DNA from: Gaertneriomyces semiglobifer
Taxonomy: Eukaryota > Chytridiomycota > Chytridiomycetes > Spizellomycetales > Spizellomycetaceae
Reading direction: 5' to 3'
Length of the DNA stretch: 64,000 bases
NCBI GenBank assembly: GCA_025558075.1
Contig: JAHLKF010000008.1
Coordinates: forward strand, 434,001-498,000
A program made the position numbers and the translations under genes. The notes under the pieces were generated by a model. It was given only the letters and a program-made list of their open reading frames with translations, was not told the origin of the DNA and ran no database searches. Shown here one piece after another: positions 31,704-41,172 of this stretch (position 1 is the stretch's first letter; each line of letters opens with the position of its first letter).

Positions 31704-34625
31704 ATGTCCGACATAGCACGGCCGTCACCGGCTGCCCCTACCAACGGGCAGTCGGTTTCTCTCTACCAAGGGACCATGTCGCTCATCGAAAAGCTGTACT
31801 CGCTTCCCGGTTTCGACTATTACCTTTTTCCGGACGGAGCGGATGCATATATTGATAATGCCAACTTGATCGATCCCGTGGCTATCATATGGGGCTGCTT
31901 CCGGTTGGGTTCCCCTCTTTGCCATCTCTACAACCAGTTACGGCCAAGGAAGAAGCTTACCGTTCCCGAACTACCGGCTGTGGCTCCTCCATATAACAAT
32001 TCCTGCAAAAAGGCGGTTTATGAGTTTGTGGTCGCTTGCAAAGCAGAGTTGCAAATGGGCGACACAGACTTATTCTCCATATCCGGTCTATACAAGGATG
32101 ATACGAATGAGTTCGTCAAGGTATGTTGTTGTGCGTGCAATGGATGTCGTTGGCGCAACTACTGAAGATGATTATTGTTATAGCTCATGAAGACCATTAC
32201 CATCGTTGTTCAAAAAATTGAAGATTTGGGATTGTTTCCCCCAATGCGACCGCTTCCATTTTCCGTTTCAAGTACGGATGCCACCAATGCTCCTGCAGAC
32301 AACCGCGCCAAGCTTATCGCAGAGCTTTTGAATACGGAGCGTATCTACACAGCCGACCTGGAAAAATTGCAACGGTACCAGCGGGAACTTCAAAGCATAA
32401 GCTCTCTCCCCCGCGACACGTTGTTGCAGCTTTTTGCCAACCTTGATGAACTACTTGACTTTCAACGTCGGTTCCTGCTGCAGATGGAGGCTACCTTGAG
32501 TTTACCACCCAATGAGCAACGGGTTGGACAGTTGTTCATGCAAAACGAAGATGCGTTTGCAGTGTACATACCTTTCTGTGGTAACTACCAATCCGCCACA
32601 CAACTTGCGCTTGAGCAAGCGATCACTTTACAAAAGGCGTCTATGGAGATTGACCCTGTTCGTGGCCTTCCGTCATACCTGATTAAGCCGGTGCAGCGCG
32701 TATGCAAATATCCACTTCTGCTCAATGAACTGATCAAGTATACCGATCAGAGCTCATACCTATATATGAACGAGCTTCGCGAAGGCCTTGCTGCCGTTAA
32801 ACGCGTTACTGATCGGGTAAATGAGGAAAAGAGAAAGGAGGAGAATCAGCGGATGAAGGCAGATGTGTTTGCCCGTGTGGAAGATTGGAAAGGATTGAGT
32901 ACCGGCGAATTCGGCCAGCTTCTACTATCAGACAAGTTTCCCATGTCAAGCGGGGATGCCGAACGCGATTATGATCTGTTCCTGTTCGAACACATACTTC
33001 TTTGTTGCAAGGATACGACGAAGAAAAGGAAGAGCAGGAAGGGAACTAAGGATGACTCGACCGCGTATTCGTTAAAGGGAAACATCTACATCGATCGAAT
33101 TGATAGTGTTGGAAATGAATCTGATCCCACGCTGCAAAAGTTCCAGCTCAAGGTATACTGGCGGGATGGAATGGATATGGAGTCGTTTGTCCTTCGCTGC
33201 CGTAACGCCGAACAAGTTAAGCTTTGGGAAGATAGATTAACGTTACTGTTAGAAGCGGAGAGGATGAAGAAGTTGTCACTCCGCGAGAGCAATCCATACA
33301 CGAGGTCAACACAATTGCATCCAGATATTGTGCGCGGTTTTGGCCAGTCGATGTTATCACCAGAAGATACGGACGAAGAGTACTCTGAGCGCCGCGGTGA
33401 TTCAGAGTTGCCGCCACCAATACAACGCTCCAAATCTATTCCCAACAACTACTACCCCGGCTCACAACGTCCTCCAAATCCTTTGCCTCGCTATGAGACA
33501 TTTGATGCGCCAACACGGAAAAGTGCTCCTGCTCAACCTAGAAACATGAACCCTGGATTCAACGATTACTTGTCGAGGTCCCAGGGTTCATCCCGGGCGC
33601 GTAGTTCGTCCCCGCCATTAGACGGGCGCATGCCACGGGATTCCAGTCCACCACCGCCTGTGCCGCAATTGCCGTCCAGCCCTCCAGCTGGCATGGTAGG
33701 AACGTACGAAAATATGAGAGCTCGAGAGCGAAGTCGGTCACGTCACAGGGGAGAAGAGAGAAGGCCGGTGGCACCGCAAGTCCCACTTCCGGAACCTCCC
33801 GGAAACTTACTTACCGGTTATGGAGGTCGCGAAGGCCGGCGGTCTGCCAGACAGGATCGCGGCTATTTTGATAACTACTATGAAGAGCCATCACAGCCAG
33901 TATATGAGTATAGCAACCAGCAACGGCCAGTCGCGGACCTTGCAACGGACTTTCCCCCGTCTCCACCCACCTCTGTACCGTCCTCGCCAAGTGGTAGGCG
34001 AAAGATGAACGTTCCGCCGATAATGACAGCTCGGTCGGTGACTGCGCCCTATCCGTCCTCGGCCCAAGTCATTCAACCAAACGGACCATATAATTTTGTC
34101 GAACGTGGTCCGGTAACGAGTGGCAACCCTCTGCGGGTAGCAACTCCCGCGGCAGATGGTTACTACCGGTCTCAAACGTTTTCAGATATGCGCTCTCGGG
34201 ATGCAGCCTATCAAATGGACCCACGCATGCGGGCACAGGTACCATCATCAGCGGGGTATCAACCACCAAGTGCGCCGCTACCCCCGACGCCTCTGCAGCG
34301 TAACGGAACTTTCCCTATGAACGGTCATCTTCCATCGACGACGGCCTCACTTCGACCGCAACCTGTCCAATTAAAAGTAAAGATGCATTACGGCTCGGAC
34401 ATTTTTGTTGTTGCCGTTCCGTCGGATTGCACGTTCTCAGAGCTGCAAGCCCGAGTTGACCGGAAGATCAGACTGTGCGGCCAGATTCCCGAAGGAAAGC
34501 GATTAAAGATGCGCTACAGGGACGAAGTGGGAGATCTTATAACAATCAATACCGAAGAAGACGTACTAATGGCATTTGACCGAGCGGGAGAGAAGGGTTT
34601 CGTTAGCTTGTGGATTGTTTATTAG
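31704..34625 (+). CDS. CDC24: Rho guanine-nucleotide exchange factor Cdc24
   Basis: Two exons (31704-32120, 32184-34625; 952 residues). Domain order is that of Cdc24/Scd1: a calponin-like Cdc24 head (LIEKLYSLPGFDYYLFPDG..DPVAIIWGCFRLGSPLCHLYN, about 25-150), a DH domain (KLIAELLNTERIYTADLEKL to YLIKPVQRVCKYPLLLNELI, about 181-360), a PH domain (about 370-500), a long Ser/Pro-rich linker and a C-terminal PB1 domain (about 868-952) with both a basic start and an acidic OPCA-type block (MRYRDEVGDLITINTEEDVL). It activates Cdc42 at sites of polar growth; PB1 binds the scaffold Bem1/Scd2. The 63-base intron is phase 0. Confidence 0.94.
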
Positions 34626-35116
34626 GCCTGAGGAAGGGCTAGTTAGAGTCGTCGAACGTTTCGAGGGTCCTGGGTGTATCACCCAGAACGCATATGGCAC
34701 AGGCCTCATTGGCATCCCTATCATGCAACCATCTTTTGTTTTTCCTCATTCATCCGAGCTTTTGGACTTGGGAGCCAGTGCGCCAGTGACCTGGCAGTGT
34801 CTGTAAACTTAATACATTGTACAGAATACATCACCATCAGACATCACGGGGCTAGCACTCTGACCACAATACCGTTCAATGTGATTTAATATCGTCCTTG
34901 GCAAAGAGTCTTTGATCACCTATTTGCAGAATGCTCTTGTCGATCCTGGCTTCGAATAGTCTAAACCTGGTGTGAAATTTTCCATGGCAACAAGCGCGTC
35001 ACCGCCCAAAATCAAAGCTGTTCCTTTTTTTGTTGTCGTGGTCTCGACAGCACAACTAGGCTTGATTTCACTGGAAGATCCCTTACACTCCCGGTGCAAG
35101 CACATAATTGCCCATC
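34626..35116. promoter_or_regulatory. RPL23 promoter region
   Basis: About 490 bases between the CDC24 stop and the tiny first exon of RPL23. It contains a T-rich stretch (TTCCTTTTTTTGTTGTCG, near 35019-35036) typical of fungal ribosomal-protein promoters; no defined factor site recognised. Confidence 0.4.
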
Positions 35117-36080
35117 ATGTCCAAGAGAGGTGCGTATACGTTGCTGGTTCGAAGGCGTTGACGATGTGGACAGTGCTGTTAGAAGTATTGCACAGAAGGC
35201 GATACAGGGTGATTAGCGCCGGTTTACTTACACCTGGGAAAACAGTAATGGAAAATCAAGAAGAATGGACCAACGGAAGAGGAACGAGACGTTTACCGAG
35301 AATTGTATCTCGCTTCATTTCTCCACGTGGTCGGCTTTACACTATATGTCACTGGAAATCGCGACCAATTGGAAGTCATATTGAAGGGCGCGGAGGCCGA
35401 ATAACAGCTTTTAGCCAGTAACGGGGAGCTGAACTATATCGGAAAAGTTGTTTACGTATGGAGCGAGGATTACGAGTAGCCTGCTCGCGGAACGGAATGA
35501 ATTTTCACAACAATGCCGGACATCACGCTGACCTTGGGCTGTCACAGGTTCCGGAGCATCTGGAAACAAGTTCAAGATGACCCTCGGTCTCCCCGTGGGT
35601 GCCGTCATGAACTGCGCTGACAACTCTGGCGCGAAGAACTTGTACATCATCTCCGTCAAGGGCATCAAGGGACGTCTCAACCGTCTCCCCGCCGCTGGTG
35701 TTGGTGACATGGTTTTGGCCACCGTCAAGAAGGGAAAGCCTGACTTGAGGAAGAAGGGTGCGTTGGCTTGAATGATTCTGTGTACGTGATCATGGGCTGA
35801 TATCTGTGCTTAGTTATGCCCGCTGTTGTTGTTCGTCAGCGCAAGCCCTGGCGCCGCCGGGATGGCGTGTTCCTTTACTTTGAGGGTGCGTACATCATAC
35901 AGGTTCCTTTTGCATTGAGTTCTATATGTTGAAGCTCATAATGTGTTTGTTACAGACAACGCAGGTGTGATTGTCAACCCCAAGGGTGAAATGAAGGGAT
36001 CTGCAATTACCGGACCTGTTGGAAAGGAGTGTGCCGATCTTTGGCCGAAGATTGCTTCCAGCTCTGGTACTGTCGTGTAA
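35117..36080 (+). CDS. RPL23: 60S ribosomal protein uL14 (L23)
   Basis: Four exons (35117-35129, 35548-35757, 35814-35885, 35956-36080; 139 residues). The 13-base first exon (MSKRG) is followed by a 418-base intron, the longest in the window. Conserved blocks: [28 protein letters not shown], split over several exons, [42 protein letters not shown] and [21 protein letters not shown]. The protein lies at the subunit interface of the large subunit. All three introns have the same donor, GTGCGT, and all split a Gly/Val/Asp codon after its first base. A tiny first exon and a long first intron are typical of fungal ribosomal-protein genes. Confidence 0.95.
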
Positions 36081-37695
36081 ATAGCGCACTTTGCATGATA
36101 ATAGAGGAGCTTGTTCCACCTGAAGTTTATGCGCCATCTCATTGCGTTGGGCGACGACTGAATCGTTCATGCGCTTTTCGAACCGGTGTCCTGCATGTTG
36201 TCCAACAGGCTCAAGTCGAATGAACTGGTGATGACAGAAGCGACTGAAATCGTCTTAAGCGCTGATCTATTCGAAGTCAGTGTAAGCGACTGTTTTTGCA
36301 GACGTTTTATACTATGCTCTCAGCTTGTTTAGCTCGAAGCATCTCCAGTGAGGAATATGCAAAATGAGAAGGTACAAGCTGCACCGCTCCCACAATGGGA
36401 GCTCTTTCAGGCGAATATTTTAGAGCCAAGGACGCATTGGATCGCTGCGCACGTGAGAATACGGAAGAGGCATTGTCGAGAATGGAACACAGCAGATTCA
36501 ATTGGAGCGTTTATACACTTCCCAGCTTTGCAGATTGAAACGATGGTTTGAAGATGCGTCCATCGTGTGTTGTACACGCGATTAATACACTTGATTATCG
36601 TCGAGGACAGCATGGTTTGTCGACTAAGTTTTAGAAACCGTTGATGTGACCCACCTAGTTCAGCTATTTCCATCAACCTATGGCTTTCATGGGTCTCAGC
36701 TATTGGCGGTGCGGTTCACCTCCGCATTTTTTTGTTCGCAAACCTACTTCGTGCGGACGGTCCTCAATTCCTCGTTTCTGTTCCGGTTTCGGAAGTTGTT
36801 AGAACAGGCTGAGTACCTTCAGAAACGGTCTCCATTCCGACGGTGCATGCGACCCTTGGGCACGGGCACTCTAACCGCGATCCCGTCCCATACGTCCGCA
36901 CTACCAGGCGATTGCCTTTCTCGCTTTTCCCGCGTGGTCGAGTCGACAACCGACACATCCGTCCTAGAGTTCCGAAGGACGAGCTGATACTGACAAGGAC
37001 TTTAATGCATCCAGTGGACACATCAAATTCCACCACGATGGCGTTCTCTTTCTGAATGAAACATCTTCGCAGGGTCCAACAGTAGATCGGGTTTTGGGCA
37101 TAGGTTCCCATAGCGTCGAAGAGTTTCGTCAGTTCGGCGCATGACATGATATGTCGCATATGTGCCAAGAGAGCAGCTTGAACAATTTCCTGCTCCTCTG
37201 AGAACTTTCATCAAAAGTAAACGACGGTGGATACATTGAAGATCTGTGCTGGCGACAGTAGTCTGGTGCATGTGTTTTCTTTTGAGAAATAGCTGAATAT
37301 GCCCCTTCTTCCAGTTCTCTAAATACTATCTCGTCGCCGTAACATCCTGAAGTGACATACCAGGCCTGGCGTCTGCGATCAGGCCATGACGAAGCCGTGG
37401 ACCCTCACGCTGCTAACGTTGCAACCGGCACTCGAAGGTTGATATTGCCGCATCAGCTAACTTTCCAGCACGTTAGCAATTGCGTTTGAGCCATTCTGAT
37501 TGAACTTCGCTTCTGGCATCGGCGGGTCTGTTTGCAGCGTTTCGACTAACTGTTGAACTGAAAACCTGGCACGAGTAAGTGCCGGAAATTTTTGGCGTGG
37601 ATAGGATCTTGTTGGTAGTAGCACTGACGGTTTCATACTCTACGAACTAACGGTTGATTGGAAGCTATCATTGTCCTCTTTACACAGTATTTATC
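36081..37695. other. 1.6 kb without a resolved gene
   Basis: Between RPL23 and the next plus-strand gene. On the minus strand around 36764-37210 an open frame reads coding-like in part (AELTKLFDAMGTYAQNP, then CFIQKENAIVVEFD), but I could not link it to a start, a partner exon or a family; it may be an exon of an unknown gene or a relic. The rest shows no coding signal. Confidence 0.35.
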
Positions 37696-38304
37696 ATGGC
37701 CAGCAAAAACTTACGAGCCGCACTCCGGCTAAGTGCCTGCAAATGCCCTCGATCAAGTCCTCGTACGGCGATTGCCCGGTTAAGGCGCCCCTCGCAGGCG
37801 CGAGCGTTAACTGTTGCAGTATCTCGCCGTTCGAATCAATCAACGCATTTTCCCTGGTATCTACTTACTGTCTCGCTGCCACTGTTCTTCCTCTCCGAGA
37901 AGCTACGAAAACCTGTAGAGTGCTCGCCGACCTTCAATGGAGTGCCCGTCGCAGCCACGTTTCTCATCCATCAAGCAACGCCAAAGCTGGATGCTAAATT
38001 CCCGGGGTTAGAGATCTCTCCTATATTCGACATCAACCAGCCGCAGGATTATAAGTACGAGGAGGAAAGCACGTTTCTTTCGATTATGCCATCCTACGCG
38101 GTGGTAGAGGTACCCATGTATGAAAAACTTTCTAGCTTGGAAGAAGCAAAGCTTGGGGTATCTGGACTCAAGAAGAGCCCTGTCGGGAAGGCAGTGTTAA
38201 AGGGATCATGCAGTTTGGGTTGTGCAAAAGTAACACTGGTAGAGATTAAACTATTAAAAATGAACGGCGATCTTGTTTGGGAGTGGAAGAAGAAGGGCCA
38301 TTGA
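37696..38304 (+). CDS. putative mitochondrial membrane protein, unknown family
   Basis: A single-exon gene of 202 residues. The first 50 residues are rich in Arg, Ser and Ala without acids (MASKNLRAALRLSACKCPR..RRPSQARALTVAVSRR), as in a mitochondrial targeting sequence. One membrane segment follows (FPWYLLTVSLPLFFLSEKL, about 56-74). The remaining 125 residues form an alpha/beta-looking domain (VPVAATFLIHQATPKLDAKFPGLEI..YAVVEVPMYEKL) that I do not recognise. The favourable start is ATG 37696 (ATCATGG). Inner-membrane anchoring with one soluble domain is inferred from this layout only. Confidence 0.65.
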   Translation: MASKNLRAALRLSACKCPRSSPRTAIARLRRPSQARALTVAVSRRSNQSTHFPWYLLTVSLPLFFLSEKLRKPVECSPTFNGVPVAATFLIHQATPKLDAKFPGLEISPIFDINQPQDYKYEEESTFLSIMPSYAVVEVPMYEKLSSLEEAKLGVSGLKKSPVGKAVLKGSCSLGCAKVTLVEIKLLKMNGDLVWEWKKKGH

Positions 38305-38704
38305 TTTGACCGTCATAGAGTTGACTAGCTTGACCAGCTGTGGCAAGGTGTAGATAGGAACTCGGATGTATCTTTCATACGCAATGTCCCATTGTATACC
38401 ACAGTGTCAGCAAGCAGCCAGCACCGTTCTTCGATATACTCTACTTCGGGAAAAGAGCATTGCCCAGTATCTCCGTTTATCTCAATCAACGTAGCTTCCA
38501 GGATTGGAGAGCACAGTGCTCCAGATCTAGCGCTGCGTTGGAATCTGGCGCGCCATTGAACAATGCGCTGTTTGTCTTAGTTCTGAGCTTGCGGAACATA
38601 ACGCGCGCGTTTTGCACCGACTGGCTTCGTAAAACACTACACACACAACGAAGGTCTCATTCTTGCAGGCAGCGTCCTAGTTCTGTCTCTGGATCTAGTC
38701 CACC
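38305..38704. promoter_or_regulatory. promoter and leader region of ropporin-like gene
   Basis: A 400-base gap between tandem genes. An open frame beginning near 38460 overlaps the ropporin start in another phase and has no domain. No element recognised. Confidence 0.4.
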
Positions 38705-39717
38705 ATGCAAGCTGAACCGCTTTATACCGCTGAGCAAATTCGCATCCCTCCGGAATTACCGGATATTTTGCGGAACTTCACAAAGTACATCATTCGAACT
38801 CAACCAGCCAACATCTTTGAAGCAAGCGCAGAGTAAGCTCATAAGCCCAAAGTTCTCTTGATAACATTTCCAATTGATTCCCTTGGAACCAGGTACTTTG
38901 GACGACTGTCAAAGCAAGGAACTGCTGGGGAAACCGGTACAAGTAGAGTAGTACAATCGCAACTGGAGGCTTTCTATAACAAAGTGAGTGGGCGCTCTTG
39001 TGTAGGCATCATGCACGTCAGGAGCTTACGATATTCCAATTGTTCAAGTTCAGTAGTCGCGCTGATGCCGTAGTTTCTCGCAAAGACATCGATGATGAGT
39101 GCTCAGCTATGCTTATTTCACCAGCAACTGTTGCCGATATTGTTAGGTATGTCACTAGTGATGCTGCTATTTGGAAAGGATGATACTCACTGTGCTGTGG
39201 CGTGCCAGGCTCGGAGGATGGGACGGCGAAAAGATCCCTTGGATGAAATTCTGGTCTCTGCTTGTGGCGTCTTCCGCCGGCGTGAGTTCCACTCACGTCC
39301 TTCCATACACCAAATATCCTTCTCATTTATGACATTGGCAGACTCTGACGGCAACTATTGAGACAGTACTTAATGTTATCGGTGATAGCGGCCGGGTTCG
39401 CCTAGCTCCGGTTATTGAAGTCATGCAATACCTTGCTGAACAAGATCAAACTATCGACAAGCAACAGGTTCAGGAAGTCATGAGGGGAGTTATGGTCAGC
39501 GGAGGGTGGGTTATGCTGGCTGCTATTTAATTATGCTACACACCAGACGCTCACTATCCGGTGCAGAGACGACTATGATATACAACAGTTCATGGACGTT
39601 GTGAGAAGAGAAATCAAACCTGGTGCTATGGCGTCTAAGCCTTCAACCAGACACACCGATGCTCCGTTGGATGACAAGATACCCTTAACAGCTGGCGAAC
39701 CAGTAGCCACGGAATAG
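38705..39717 (+). CDS. ropporin/RSP11-like RIIa protein of flagella
   Basis: Six exons (38705-38829, 38893-38983, 39049-39146, 39209-39281, 39342-39505, 39567-39717; 233 residues). The N-terminal IRIPPELPDILRNFTKYIIR, then TQPANIFEASAEYFGRLS, is the RIIa-type dimerisation/docking helix pair of ropporin (ROPN1, ROPN1L) and of the Chlamydomonas radial-spoke protein RSP11. The middle (LGGWDGEKIPWMKFWSLLVA..TIETVLNVIGDSGRVRLAP) matches the ropporin body. Such proteins bind amphipathic helices of AKAP-type partners in the axoneme. The fifth intron was placed at 39506-39566 because GTGGGT/GTGCAG keeps the phase; a nearer CACCAG acceptor would change the C-terminus. Confidence 0.8.
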
Positions 39718-39865
39718 AATCGGCGAATGCAATATACTATCGTAGATTTACTCGATGAAAGCTTGTTTACAATGTGTATTGGCGCGTAGCTCAAGGTCCA
39801 ATATAGCGTAGAAAGGAAGGGTAGAAGACATGAACATGAAACCTAACTTTCTAACTAGGGTATAC

Positions 39866-40652
39866 TCATTCGCGGCGCAAATTATCCAGGCGAGCTTGGA
39901 GTGCCGCATCGTCCCCAAGAAGCGCTTCTTGCTGATTTGCCTCCTTTGCGGGAGCACCAATCCGACCTGACGCGGCCTCTGGTAGCTGACCGACAATGAT
40001 CGGATGTAAGTATGTCATACGATAAATGTTCTTCCAGATTACTCACCGAATTGCCCAATGAAATGCCAATCTCATCTAAAACTTGGTTAACAATCTGATC
40101 ACTCTCCTCTTCATCATCGTCATCTTCCATCACATCGTCAATGGCATCGTTCATCATCTCTTCTTTCATGTCCATTGTTTCGCTTTCTCTCTCAAAATCC
40201 ATCATGATCTTTTGAATCGCGGGCAGGTTAATCTGCTTGTTCATTGATCTCATCGCCTTTGTAACCCCTTTCATCGCCTCCGCCATGCTCTGGTTCGACC
40301 GCAAGGTTTGTATCCTCAGCCCAACTGCCTGGAGCTGTGTACGCATTTGGTAAAACTTTTGAATGTAGCGACGGGTGCGCACCAGGTCCTTTGCCATTAT
40401 TTTGCACGCATTCTGCAGGGCCGCCATCGTGAATACTAAGCCCCTTTAATGCTCAAGAGAAACAGGTCATGGCACACGAACCATTTGGTTAGCCCGGGCG
40501 GCTTTCTTTATATCTGCAATCACCTTCTTCTCCTGTTGCTCCAACTTGGCACGCTCGCGGTCGAGATCCCTTTGCGCCCGTGTAAGAGCTCGCTGGTGCT
40601 GTCTGAGCATCTCCGCAGGCGTTTTGCGGGAGCCGAAAAGGAAATCCATCAT
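39866..40652 (-). CDS. VPS2: ESCRT-III subunit Vps2/CHMP2
   Basis: Three exons (40652-40482, 40412-40047, 39985-39866; 218 residues). The start MMDFLFGSRKTPAEMLRQHQ and the blocks QKLE-type helix (KLEQQEKKVIADIKKAA), KIMAKDLVRTRRYIQKF, NQSMAEAMKGVTKAMRSMN and MDMKEEMMNDAIDDVM are the Vps2/CHMP2A signature. The C-terminal DDAALQARLDNLRRE is the MIM1 motif that binds the AAA ATPase Vps4. With Vps24 and Snf7 it drives membrane scission at endosomes and in cytokinesis. The first intron starts with GTTCGT and removes a spurious in-frame ATG; joining QM to NACKIM restores the family alignment. Confidence 0.94.
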
Positions 40653-41172
40653 ATCGTATTACTTGGCGCTGAACAGTTAACTCAAACGTCGGTGGGTGAT
40701 AGGCAGACAGGCACAACCGTTTCCACTAGCAATACTGCTAGTCCGTACGAGTAGGCTGATAGGAATGACGCTTGGTCTTGATAGCCGCTGCGAGAAACGG
40801 CAAGTACAAATCACTCAAGGTCGAGCCTCAAGTTACCTGGTCCTTTACGCGCGTTGGTGGAAATCTTCGGAGTTAGTTGCATGGGCTGCGTAAAAACCGT
40901 CTATTGCATTTTCGGAACGAGGACACGTTGCCGACACTGCAAGGAAGGCTCTGCTATGTGCGATGGAATTGGGTATGATAGCCTACAAGTCCGGAGGTGT
41001 GTCTGGCATGTCTGTACGCGGACTTCTGATGGCAAGTGGGTGAGCCCATAGCGGCGTCTGCCTTAGCTACAAGAGCGAGATGGCGAAGGAAATGCAGGTC
41101 TCGCCTTTTCTCACTGCCTGTGTCATGGCCTAGCATCTATTGTATTCTCTACAAAGACCCGTTGCCTTATAG
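40653..41172. other. intergenic, no gene seen
   Basis: A 520-base gap upstream of VPS2 and downstream of the large regulator gene. Plus-strand open frames are short and unremarkable. It probably holds the VPS2 promoter and the neighbour's 3' end. Confidence 0.45.

Noticed and set aside
39506..39551. A 46-base intron in the ropporin gene ending at CACCAG
   Set aside because: Shorter than other confident introns, and it leads to a frame ending soon after; the acceptor at 39566 keeps phase and a longer tail.
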